NCBI GenBank assembly: GCA_902787595.1
Contig: CADAHD010000162.1
Span: 1 to 5,652, forward strand
Origin: an uncultured Lachnospiraceae bacterium
GTDB taxonomy: Bacteria; Bacillota_A; Clostridia; Lachnospirales; Lachnospiraceae
Direction of reading: 5' to 3'
DNA length: 5,652 bases
Part shown: positions 1 to 5,652 of the stretch, piece by piece
Layout of the letters: every line of letters starts with the position of its first letter
How positions within the stretch are numbered: position 1 is the first letter of the stretch
Position numbers and translations under genes: made by a program
The notes under the pieces: generated by a model
Told to the model about the DNA's origin: nothing
The model's database searches: none
The model's input: the letters and a program-made list of their open reading frames with translations, nothing else

Positions 1-111
1 CTTACAGCTAACTGCACAGCTGAGACAAAGGAAGCTATCGATCTTGCTAAGGATCTCATGACTTCCGGCGAGTGGGATGTATTCTCCGGCGTTAAGCTCT
101 CATTCTCCGGC
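1..111 (+). pseudogene. Possible C-terminal fragment of a BMP-family substrate-binding lipoprotein
   Basis: Reading from base 1 on the plus strand gives about 35 residues of the form LTxNC...TKEAIDLAK..., then SGEWDVFSGVKLSF. From memory this matches the C-terminal end of BMP/Med-type substrate-binding lipoproteins of nucleoside or sugar ABC transporters, where a conserved Asn-Cys turn is followed by a helix and an (S/D)G-x-(W/F)DVF-(S/T)G strand. The codons (GCT, AAG, ATC, CTT, GGC, TTC, AAC) are those of strongly expressed clostridial genes. Against it: the frame does not stop where such a protein should end but stays open to 999, antisense to the repeat gene and the MutS-like gene. The minus strand is also open here. 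It could be a broken gene end, an assembly or template-switch chimera near the left edge, or coincidence. I could not search a database. Confidence 0.35.
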
Positions 112-494
112 GCTGCAGGTTCCGCTTTCTCTTCAGGTGCTTCATTTTCCGATACCGGTTTTACCTCACCCTCTGCCGGCGCATCGGCTTCATTTTCCGA
201 CACTTCGGAAGCTTCATTTTCCGACACAGCCTCATTCGCAGATACGGCCTCATCCACAGATACACTGTCTTCGGAAACAGCAACGGCTGCAATATCTTCG
301 CTTACGCCCATTATGCCGATAGGCGCCGTATCTTCTATGCTTATAACGCGTGTCACATCAGTGCTCACAGCAGGCGTATCACTGCCGTCATCTTTATTAC
401 CGGCAGGAAATATAAGCCCCAGCACCGCAAAAGCCAGTACCAGCACCACTGTTACCGCCAGTCCCGATATAATTATTATCTTAACTATTTTCAT
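1..494 (-). CDS. Membrane-anchored acidic repeat protein, 3' end beyond window (partial)
   Basis: The frame opens at ATG 494-492 and stays open for 164 codons to the window edge, so the C-terminus is missing. Residues 1-5 are short and basic (MKIVK). Residues 6-29 form one strong hydrophobic helix with no lipobox cysteine, which suggests a signal anchor with the rest outside the cell. From about residue 33 the chain is acidic, has no cysteine and is rich in Glu, Ala, Ser, Pro and Asn, with hexapeptide units VSVDEA, VSANEA and VSENEA, then PEN-type units. This looks like a flexible stalk for a domain lying outside the window. The start overlaps the end of the upstream MutS-like gene by 14 bp and has only a weak ribosome site, so translational coupling is likely. 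VSENE stalks are familiar from Lachnospiraceae surface proteins (recalled). The function is unknown. Below about position 110 the reading is disputed by a coding-like plus strand, so the last ~35 residues are doubtful. Confidence 0.75.
   Translation of the reverse strand, partial: MKIVKIIIISGLAVTVVLVLAFAVLGLIFPAGNKDDGSDTPAVSTDVTRVISIEDTAPIGIMGVSEDIAAVAVSEDSVSVDEAVSANEAVSENEASEVSENEADAPAEGEVKPVSENEAPEEKAEPAAPENESLTPENTSHSPEVMRSLARSIASFVSAVQLAV
81..112. repeat. 11-bp direct repeat ATTCTCCGGCG, two copies
   Basis: ATTCTCCGGCG is present exactly at 81-91 and 102-112, a 21-base period. On the minus strand both copies encode the PEN units of the acidic stalk, seven residues apart. They lie where the plus-strand BMP-like reading ends, which makes them a plausible microhomology for a recombination or assembly join. 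Confidence 0.8.
139..264 (-). repeat. VSENEA-type coding repeats
   Basis: The 17-base string GCTTCATTTTCCGACAC (plus strand) occurs identically at 187-203 and 211-227. A one-mismatch copy lies at 139-155, so these three sit on a 24-base grid. Diverged copies follow at 229-245 and 247-263 with 18-base spacing. Read on the minus strand these are VSENEA, VSENEA, VSENEA, VSANEA and VSVDEA. All spacings are multiples of three, as expected for an in-frame protein repeat that expands or contracts. Confidence 0.85.
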
Positions 495-2118
495 ATCCCG
501 TCTTCTTTTCCACTATCTCCTGATAAAGATCCAGACCAAAACTGGTAAGCTCCGGTTCGTGAGGTATCATATGAAAGGTGCGTCTTCCGTCCTTCATACG
601 CTCTGCCGAAAGGAAATCCACTCCTGCGTCCGGTCTGTCTTTTGTTTCTTCATGTACGCGTCTGGCAAAGGAAAGCAGATGCGTGACCGTAAGTATCTTA
701 ACGCCGGCTTCCTTCATCGCGCGTATTATATCATACGCGATCACCGAGCCTTCCTTTTCCGTGGTGGTCGCAAAGGACTCATTCAAAAGCAGGAGCGAAC
801 CATCAGCTATATGCTCAACTATGCCGTTCATGCGCTTCAGCTCTTCGTCCAGCCTGCCGCTGTTCATCGCGCTGTCTTCCCTGCGTGTAAAATGTACGAA
901 TATCCTTGGAAAGATGCCGCTCTCAAAAGAACGCGCCGCCACCATAAGTCCGCACTGCATCATCACCTGGGCTATGCCTATACTGCGAAGGAAGGTTGAC
1001 TTTCCGCCCTGATTTGCGCCCGTAACTATAAGCAGATCTTTCTTCTTAAGACTGCAGCTGTTGCCGACCACATCGATCCTCTGCTCCATGCCCATAACCA
1101 CTTCCCGCAGATCATCAAACTTCAGATCTCTTCTGTCACATACTTCCGGAAAACACCAGGGCATGTGAAAACGCTCTATCTGCGCCTTCAGCTTAACCGC
1201 AGCCAGATAAAAAGCCGCCTGAAATTTAAGCTGTCCGAAGAAAGTCTGAAAGTCATCCACCAGACTCTTAAGCCTGTCTGTAAGATAACTTACTATACCA
1301 TATTCCAGCTGCTGTATCTGCTCGCCTATCCTTATATCCTTAACCGTCGAGAAGGAATCGGGTATGCGCGAATTTTTAAACTCCTGTATCTTATCCATGG
1401 CGCTGCCCGGTTTATAGAACTTAGTGCTCACCGAAGATACTTCCTCAAGTTTGAGCGAACTGAATTTGAGTCCGTCCTCCAGTCCGCATTCCAACACTAT
1501 ACGTGGTTTTACCACACGGTTTTTAGCCGCATCCTCATCATCGCTGCCCTCCGTATAGAACGATATATCCTCCAGCACCTTTCTCACAAACTGCTCGCGC
1601 TCTTTGGTAAATTCTTTAAATAAGCTTTCACGAAAAGCCGTAAGCCCTTTTGAAACAAGTCCCTGCGTTTCCTCCAGCAGTCTTCTTATCTCCGCCAGCG
1701 AATCGCAGAAAAGATGCAGTACCTTAATATCAGAAACAAGCCTTATCACAGGATTGCTCTGCTGCATCTTTTCTCCGGGGCCTCTGCCCAGTTCGCCCCA
1801 CTTCTGCACAACGTAACTGCCTATGCGGTAGAGTTCCCGTATCAGCTTTGGATGTTCCAGACAATCCGTCACCACCTGCTGTCTGTATATGATCTCCTCT
1901 TTTGTTTCCAAAGGAGTAAGCATCACTTTTCTCATCGTATCTACCAGGAACGGATCTTCCTTATCTACTTTCTTTACTTCCCCATTCTCATAAATCAGAT
2001 CCTTTGAGGATATCAGAAAAATGGTCTTCAGCCCCAGATCCTGTATGATGCTGGCGCTGTCATAATAGCTTTCCTCATTTACCCGTTCACGGTCTTCGTA
2101 TAAAAGGCATACTTTCAT
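481..2118 (-). CDS. MutS-family ATPase lacking the mismatch-recognition domain (second gene of pair)
   Basis: 545 residues. The N-terminal ~50 residues are not recognised and do not look like MutS domain I (no Phe-x-Glu mismatch-reading motif). Residues ~60-320 are mostly helical and resemble the MutS core/lever region, with a TPLETKEEIIYRQQVV segment at its start. The MutS ATPase domain covers about 320-535: Walker A GANQGGKST (367-375), an ABC-signature-like SGRLDEEL (420-427), Walker B LLLLNES (442-448) and a switch histidine at VTH (480). Walker B has Asn446 in place of the usual Asp, while the presumed catalytic Glu447 is kept. I recall NESF as standard in this subfamily, so this is probably not damage. 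The TSFGLDLYQEI tail (525-535) is also family-like. The start is an ATG inside the stop of the upstream partner (ATGA), with AAAGGAG five bases before it. The likely role is ATP-driven DNA or nucleoprotein binding as a heterodimer with that partner. It is not canonical MutS1, and its substrate is unknown. Confidence 0.93.
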   Translation of the reverse strand: MKVCLLYEDRERVNEESYYDSASIIQDLGLKTIFLISSKDLIYENGEVKKVDKEDPFLVDTMRKVMLTPLETKEEIIYRQQVVTDCLEHPKLIRELYRIGSYVVQKWGELGRGPGEKMQQSNPVIRLVSDIKVLHLFCDSLAEIRRLLEETQGLVSKGLTAFRESLFKEFTKEREQFVRKVLEDISFYTEGSDDEDAAKNRVVKPRIVLECGLEDGLKFSSLKLEEVSSVSTKFYKPGSAMDKIQEFKNSRIPDSFSTVKDIRIGEQIQQLEYGIVSYLTDRLKSLVDDFQTFFGQLKFQAAFYLAAVKLKAQIERFHMPWCFPEVCDRRDLKFDDLREVVMGMEQRIDVVGNSCSLKKKDLLIVTGANQGGKSTFLRSIGIAQVMMQCGLMVAARSFESGIFPRIFVHFTRREDSAMNSGRLDEELKRMNGIVEHIADGSLLLLNESFATTTEKEGSVIAYDIIRAMKEAGVKILTVTHLLSFARRVHEETKDRPDAGVDFLSAERMKDGRRTFHMIPHEPELTSFGLDLYQEIVEKKTGYENS

Positions 2119-3641
2119 AGGCGCTCCTTTAACTGCTCATAGGTCAGCCGGTATTTGTTTACCTGGTTTTCCGCGCAGGGTTTATCCTCTGCAGCGCCCC
2201 GCCTTATCTCAAATGTCTGTATCCCTTCATCATTCAGCATGGCGCGCATGCTGACTATGCCCTCATGTTCATCGGCCAGTTCCTTCAGATGCGTGACATA
2301 GATACCCATACAATCAAGTCCGATAAAATGCCCTAATACTTTTTTACCCATTATCGTAGCGTCATAGCTGGCGGCTGTCGTAAAGAGCTCGTTGATGATC
2401 ACAAAGCTTCCTTTCTGTTCATCTTCCATCATGGGCGCCAGACGCACCAGCTCTTCCTTAAGCTTTCCGCGCCCCGTCTCTATGCTCTCCTCTACCGAAA
2501 AATGCGTCTGTATCCCGTGAAAGAAAGGAACATTCGCCGAAAGCGCCGGTACATCCAGGCCTATCCTGCTAAAGTAGACCAGCTGCCCCAGGCTTCTGGC
2601 AAAGGTGGTTTTACCGCCCTGATTAGGCCCCGTCAGCACAAAGAAGCGGTCGCCGTCTTCGTAATAAAAATTGTTGGGGATCACTTTTCTTTTTTCATTG
2701 ATGGCTGTAAGCGCCAGCGCCATATCATACAGCCCCTTTGCTTCCATGCGCTTATCATCGGAAGTTTCGGGCGTTGAAAAGTGATAGCCTTCGCTTTCCA
2801 TATCACGCTGCAATCCATAAAAAGACAGATAAAAGACTATCTCCTGTTCAAAGCGCTTAAGCACAGGCCTTTCATATTCACCGGCTTTTTCCGCTGTGAG
2901 CTTCAATTCCTTAAAAAAGCCGGGGTTCTTTTTTTCCAGTATCTCAAGGCAGGCGTTCTCCAAAGCATTAACATAGGGATCTGCCCTGAACGGATTCTGA
3001 AGCCGCCCGTTTTTGCTGCCGTCTTCCTTTCTGAGCATCTCTTCATAGGCGCCCTCTCCGTCGACCTCCCCAAGCGCTACGCTGATACGGTCTTTATCGT
3101 AGGTGAGTACAAAACGGAGTTTTCGTATTTCGGCTATCAGTTTTCGCGTCTGCTCCTGCATCGCCAGATAACCGCCGCTTTCCAGTATATCTTTAAGTAT
3201 GCTCGCAAACTCACGCATGCCGTCGGACGAAAGTTCAGTCTTTGAAAGATCCCTGTTAAGCGTTTCATAAGCGCTGCAGTATCTTTCCATCTCACGTATG
3301 CGCCATACAGCTCTCTGCATGGTGCCGCTTACCTTAGCACGCTCTGCGCGCATCTCACTGACAGCCGCCAGGTTCTGCATATAAGCAAGCAGCGCGCTGT
3401 ATACTTCTTCTTTTTTTATATCGGCGTACACTGCCCTTCTGTAGGCTTCAGCTTCCGGAGTATCCGGCAGGTACTTAAAGAACCTTTTTACCTCTTTTCC
3501 CCATTTGGCTGCCAGCTTATCCAGTATCTGCAGCAGGTTCAGATCCTGATAAAAAGCCTGAGTCTCAACCGGATCCAGTTCTTTTTCGTAATGATCCAGG
3601 ATGCTGAATCCTTCGATTTCCGCTGTTCTTTCTTCCCCCAT
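2115..3641 (-). CDS. MutS-family ATPase lacking the mismatch-recognition domain (first gene of pair)
   Basis: 508 residues. After a short N-terminus, FYQDLNLLQILDKL (30-43) and FKYLPDTPEAEAYRRAVYAD (55-74) start a helical MutS-core-like region running to about 310. The ATPase domain follows: Walker A GPNQGGKTT (338-346), THF (379-381), signature-like ETGRGKLKEEL (388-398), Walker B FVIINELF (413-420) and switch histidine VTHLKEL (449-455). As in its partner, Walker B is Asn417-Glu418, not Asp-Glu. No mismatch-recognition domain, MutS2-type Smr nuclease or transmembrane segment is visible. The C-terminal NKYRLTYEQLKERL is typical of this subfamily as I recall it. The ATG at 3641 is preceded by GGTGGGG four bases upstream. 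The stop overlaps the next ATG by four bases (ATGA). MutS proteins work as dimers with composite ATP sites, so two coupled, diverged paralogues suggest an obligate heterodimer. Biological role unknown. Confidence 0.93.
   Translation of the reverse strand: MGEERTAEIEGFSILDHYEKELDPVETQAFYQDLNLLQILDKLAAKWGKEVKRFFKYLPDTPEAEAYRRAVYADIKKEEVYSALLAYMQNLAAVSEMRAERAKVSGTMQRAVWRIREMERYCSAYETLNRDLSKTELSSDGMREFASILKDILESGGYLAMQEQTRKLIAEIRKLRFVLTYDKDRISVALGEVDGEGAYEEMLRKEDGSKNGRLQNPFRADPYVNALENACLEILEKKNPGFFKELKLTAEKAGEYERPVLKRFEQEIVFYLSFYGLQRDMESEGYHFSTPETSDDKRMEAKGLYDMALALTAINEKRKVIPNNFYYEDGDRFFVLTGPNQGGKTTFARSLGQLVYFSRIGLDVPALSANVPFFHGIQTHFSVEESIETGRGKLKEELVRLAPMMEDEQKGSFVIINELFTTAASYDATIMGKKVLGHFIGLDCMGIYVTHLKELADEHEGIVSMRAMLNDEGIQTFEIRRGAAEDKPCAENQVNKYRLTYEQLKERL
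2124..2130 (-). promoter_or_regulatory. Ribosome binding site of the second MutS-like gene
   Basis: AAAGGAG on the minus strand ends five bases before the ATG at 2118-2116. It lies inside the 3' end of the upstream MutS-like gene. It fixes the start and allows re-initiation at the ATGA overlap, so the two ATPases should be made in linked amounts. Confidence 0.85.
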
Positions 3642-3645
3642 TTAA

Positions 3646-3652
3646 CCCCACC
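3646..3652 (-). promoter_or_regulatory. Probable ribosome binding site of the first MutS-like gene
   Basis: GGTGGGG on the minus strand lies four bases before ATG 3641-3639. GGTG at its upstream end is seven bases away and can pair with the 16S 3' end. It is less perfect than the sites at 2124 and 4717, so initiation may be moderate. Confidence 0.5.
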
Positions 3653-3660
3653 GATCATCT

Positions 3661-3690
3661 TTTTAAAACAGGGGAGCAAACGCTCCCCTG
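3661..3690 (-). terminator. Rho-independent terminator after the DUF4003 gene
   Basis: On the minus strand CAGGGGAGC, loop GTTT and GCTCCCCTG form a perfect 9-bp GC-rich stem (3669-3690), followed by TTTTAAAAA. It lies 27 bases past the DUF4003 stop. The downstream ATPase ATG is only 19 bases beyond its tail, so the same hairpin could also sit in the leader of the ATPase mRNA. Confidence 0.85.
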
Positions 3691-3717
3691 CAACAACATA
3701 TCACCTTATTCTGCCGG

Positions 3718-4710
3718 TCAATGATTGTTGGCCGTTGAAACTGCAGAAGCCTGTGCAGCTATCATTATCAGCAATATTATCTCTTCTGCTATCACCACTG
3801 CCAGTGAGCTTCCCATCAATGTGGTCCCTATGCCGTTATTCTCCTTTAAGTACTCTTCAGCAACCAGCAGCGCAGCAAACATGGCTCTGTATTCCTTGCC
3901 CAGCGCCAGATTGCCAAAGCCCTTAAATTTCTTCAGCAGCTCTGAAGCTTCGCTTATCTCTGATGCTATCGTTTCCGCATCAAGATGTATATCTACAAGA
4001 GAGCCCAGCGCCGAAAGCTCCGTTGACTTACCGTACTTGATGCCTTTCTTCTTAAGCGCCTCAAAGATATCCACGGCCTTTTTGCATTTTTCTTCATTAT
4101 CCATTTTGCTGACGCTCAGCACCTGGCAAAGTCCCTGTACAGCATCCTTGTGAAGAGGGAACTTCTTCTTAAGGATATCATAACATGCTTCCATCTCATG
4201 TATCAGTGAGCTCACCTCATCGGGAAGCATAGCCATTACCGTGGCAAAGGGCACATCTTCCTGTCCGGTAAGAAGCGGATGTTCCTTGCCCATCTTCTTT
4301 ATGATCTTCTTTGTCTTATCGATTATCTCATCTGCCTGGCCCACTTTATGCTGCTCAACTATGATCAGGGCAGACAGCACATAATAAGGTGAAGAAAAAA
4401 TCTTGCCCTTCATGATCCGCTTATAGACGCCCATCACCTCATCGACATAATTCTCCGGATTATTGGAAACCGCCATTCTGGCCAGTATTGCCAGCTCCGT
4501 GGTGCCGCGCAGCTCAGAGAATATGCTCTGCTTCTTTTTTATGATCTCCTGACATTCCTTCATCCTGGCAGCATCTGCCTTGATACCGGCGCTGGTATAG
4601 ACGCCTGCAGCCGCCAGACTCATCAATTCAAAACTCCATTTAAAATTCTGATGAATGGTGGCATAGTTTTCTGCCAGTAATTCACATTTCGTCTTTAATG
4701 ATTCTTTCAT
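3718..4710 (-). CDS. DUF4003-family protein of unknown function
   Basis: 330 residues from ATG 4710. An in-frame TTG two codons earlier (4716) directly abuts the Shine-Dalgarno AAAGGGAG (4717-4724), so it cannot be the start, while the ATG has a six-base spacing. I recognise the DUF4003 pattern from memory: NFKW near residues 22-25, FSELRG near 64-69, repeated amphipathic helices and about 330 residues in all. There is no known catalytic motif. Lys is abundant and most of the protein looks alpha-helical and soluble. Residues ~301-324 form a hydrophobic stretch interrupted by Glu-Glu, so it may be a membrane-associating tail or a buried helix. The gene has its own promoter and terminator, which makes it a one-gene unit. 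I know no established function for the family and propose none. Confidence 0.85.
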   Translation of the reverse strand: MKESLKTKCELLAENYATIHQNFKWSFELMSLAAAGVYTSAGIKADAARMKECQEIIKKKQSIFSELRGTTELAILARMAVSNNPENYVDEVMGVYKRIMKGKIFSSPYYVLSALIIVEQHKVGQADEIIDKTKKIIKKMGKEHPLLTGQEDVPFATVMAMLPDEVSSLIHEMEACYDILKKKFPLHKDAVQGLCQVLSVSKMDNEEKCKKAVDIFEALKKKGIKYGKSTELSALGSLVDIHLDAETIASEISEASELLKKFKGFGNLALGKEYRAMFAALLVAEEYLKENNGIGTTLMGSSLAVVIAEEIILLIMIAAQASAVSTANNH

Positions 4711-4716
4711 GATCAA

Positions 4717-4724
4717 CTCCCTTT
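4717..4724 (-). promoter_or_regulatory. Ribosome binding site that decides the DUF4003 start
   Basis: AAAGGGAG on the minus strand is six bases before ATG 4710-4708. The alternative TTG at 4716-4714 touches the site with no spacer and is excluded. Confidence 0.85.
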
Positions 4725-4730
4725 ATCCTT

Positions 4731-4759
4731 CCTGCTGCCGTCAAGCGGCCACTCGCAGG
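4731..4759 (-). other. Possible stem-loop in the DUF4003 mRNA leader
   Basis: Between the -10 box and the Shine-Dalgarno, the minus strand can pair CCTGC (4755-4759) with GCAGG (4731-4735). Inside, GCCG (4746-4749) can pair with CGGC (4737-4740) around a CTTGA loop, with a lopsided internal bulge. It would occupy nearly the whole short leader and end just before the ribosome site. It may affect mRNA stability or translation. It is too short for a known riboswitch class. Confidence 0.35.
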
Positions 4760-4788
4760 ATTATAGCATAAACAGGCTCTTTTCGCAA
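4760..4788 (-). promoter_or_regulatory. Sigma-A type promoter with extended -10 for the DUF4003 gene
   Basis: On the minus strand: -35 TTGCGA (4783-4788, four of six consensus bases), a 17-base spacer, and a perfect TATAAT (4760-4765) preceded by TGC, giving the extended -10 TGnTATAAT. Transcription should start near 4753, leaving a leader of about 40 bases. No operator repeat overlaps the core boxes. Confidence 0.85.
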
Positions 4789-4795
4789 TAATCGC

Positions 4796-4829
4796 GCCGG
4801 CATAGCCATCTTTCCACTATCATGCCGGC
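4796..4829 (-). terminator. GC-rich inverted repeat after the GNAT-like gene, possible weak terminator
   Basis: GCCGGCAT (4796-4803) and ATGCCGGC (4822-4829) are perfect inverted copies with an 18-base loop, starting seven bases past the stop of the upstream gene. The position fits a transcript end, but no U-tract follows on either strand. It may stabilise the mRNA 3' end, terminate inefficiently, or be a protein-binding dyad just upstream of the next promoter. Confidence 0.4.
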
Positions 4830-4836
4830 TTGGATG

Positions 4837-5652
4837 TTATAATACCTTTACATAAGTGGTGCAATGATCTTCTTCCTTTGCCTCGGGGATTATCTTTCTT
4901 ACCAGTCCCTCCGTCATAGCATTCATTACCAGAACGTATCCTGACAGATCGTCCTGCGTATAATAATTCAGGATATTATATGCTGATTGTTTTAAAAGCT
5001 GGAGAAAAGCCGTTTTATCATTACAGCCTTCTGAATTGGCATATTCGATGGAAAATCCTTCCTCCGGCCCCATGTCCCTGATCAGAAGGCAGGCCATGAT
5101 ATTGCCCTTTTCATCTACATAAAGCGTGCTTAAATCTTCCTGAAATCCTCCATCCATAAATTTATCATAGCTTTCGGACTTTATAAGTTTGTTCGCATAC
5201 AGCCTGCGGCTCTTATCAGAAGCCCGGCTTAAGCTGATGATATTCTTTCCTACTTTAGCCTTTGATATTATAGCATTTTCATAGATAGCCATGATCGGAA
5301 ACTTATACAGGGTTACTGTATCCCCTTCCTCAAAACCCGCTTTGGTAAGGATCGGTCCAAAGAACTCCGGATCGTCCTCATCATATATCTCATAAACTAT
5401 CCCGTCGCAGCCAAGCCTGCTGCATATCTCCCCTATATTTTCAAGAAGTTCCGTCTCCGTTTTCCCGCGATATCCTTCCAGGACTCTGACCGATACTATC
5501 TGCGCAGCGCTGAGTGCATCAAACACAGCCACACCCGTCAGCTTGTCATCCTCAACCGAACAGAGTGCATAACGGTATTCATATTTTTCAAATCCTTCCC
5601 ATATGTCCTCCGGCATATAGTTCTTTACCGTCTCTGCTTCTTTTCCATGTAA
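4837..5652 (-). CDS. GNAT-like acetyltransferase-family protein, 5' end beyond window (partial)
   Basis: The frame is open from the right edge: 12 codons precede the only in-window ATG (5616). That ATG has no Shine-Dalgarno close upstream, so the true start is probably outside and at least 271 residues are present here. Counting from the internal Met, residues ~10-105 look like a GNAT unit: strands YEYRYALCSVEDDKLTGVAVF, then VSVRVLEGYRGKTETELLENI (about 41-61) at the position of the acetyl-CoA loop, and a closing AGFEEGDTVTLYKF. The usual R/Q-x-x-G-x-G/A is reduced to YRGKTE, so acetyl-CoA binding is uncertain. Residues ~120-259 repeat the pattern more weakly (LYVDEKGNIMACLLI, then helix LLKQSAYNILNYY), suggesting a tandem GNAT fold. 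The substrate cannot be inferred. It is followed by an inverted repeat and a new promoter, so it ends its own transcription unit. Confidence 0.75.
   Translation of the reverse strand, partial: LHGKEAETVKNYMPEDIWEGFEKYEYRYALCSVEDDKLTGVAVFDALSAAQIVSVRVLEGYRGKTETELLENIGEICSRLGCDGIVYEIYDEDDPEFFGPILTKAGFEEGDTVTLYKFPIMAIYENAIISKAKVGKNIISLSRASDKSRRLYANKLIKSESYDKFMDGGFQEDLSTLYVDEKGNIMACLLIRDMGPEEGFSIEYANSEGCNDKTAFLQLLKQSAYNILNYYTQDDLSGYVLVMNAMTEGLVRKIIPEAKEEDHCTTYVKVL

Noticed and set aside
446..446. Walker B Asn-Glu in the MutS-like proteins as a sign of decay (residue 446 of the second, 417 of the first)
   Set aside because: Both paralogues share it and all other ATPase motifs are intact. I recall Asn-Glu as normal in this subfamily, so it is a family trait and not damage.
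112..999. Long open frame on the plus strand continuing to a TGA at 997-999
   Set aside because: Beyond about 112 it is the antisense of the VSENEA repeat gene and the end of the MutS-like ATPase gene, whose motifs are clear on the minus strand. The translation is low-complexity Ser/Ala then irregular, with no recognisable domain.
1165..1623. Plus-strand open frame of 152 codons
   Set aside because: It lies wholly antisense to the MutS-like gene at 481-2118, with no domain and no convincing ribosome site.
2781..3245. Plus-strand open frame of 154 codons
   Set aside because: Antisense to the core region of the first MutS-like gene. It is a by-product of codon use on the minus strand.
3694..3723. 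TTGACC followed 17 bases later by TGTTGT as a promoter for the MutS-like pair (minus strand)
   Set aside because: The -10 matches only three of six bases and the transcript would begin at the terminator hairpin. It is too weak to call, though it cannot be excluded.
3725..4153. Plus-strand open frame of 142 codons
   Set aside because: Antisense to the DUF4003 gene, Ser/Ala-rich and without motifs.
4714..4716. TTG as start of the DUF4003 gene
   Set aside because: It directly touches the Shine-Dalgarno AAAGGGAG. The ATG at 4710 has the proper six-base spacing.

Overview
All well-supported genes lie on the minus strand, so the gene order reads from high to low coordinates. The base composition is mid-range. 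The VSENEA-type acidic repeats in an anchored protein, a DUF4003-type gene and a tandem pair of MutS-like ATPases together suggest an anaerobic Bacillota of the Clostridia, most likely Lachnospiraceae. That placement comes from recalled family distribution, not from a search.

In transcription order: (1) 5652-4837, a 5'-truncated gene for a protein with GNAT-like sequence, followed by a GC-rich inverted repeat at 4796-4829. (2) A clear sigma-A type promoter (TTGCGA, 17 bp, TGC-TATAAT; 4760-4788), a short leader that can fold, and a DUF4003-family gene of 330 codons (4710-3718). Its ATG is fixed by a strong Shine-Dalgarno, and it ends in a good rho-independent terminator (3661-3690). (3) Two MutS-family ATPases, 3641-2115 and 2118-481, joined by an ATGA overlap. 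Both have a MutS core and ATPase domain but no recognisable mismatch-recognition domain, and both carry Asn-Glu in Walker B. They probably form an obligate heterodimer. (4) A gene starting at 494 inside the end of the second ATPase gene and running off the left edge. It encodes a membrane-anchored acidic protein with VSENEA repeats.

The main puzzle is the first ~110 bases. On the plus strand they read as a good match, from memory, to the C-terminal end of a BMP-family (basic membrane protein) substrate-binding protein, with codons typical of strongly expressed clostridial genes. The minus strand reads as the continuing acidic repeat protein. Both cannot easily be real. An 11-bp direct repeat (81-91 and 102-112) lies in the overlap and could be a recombination or assembly junction.

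I found no RNA genes, CRISPR arrays, insertion sequences, attachment sites or origins. No stretch above about 130 bases lacks a gene.
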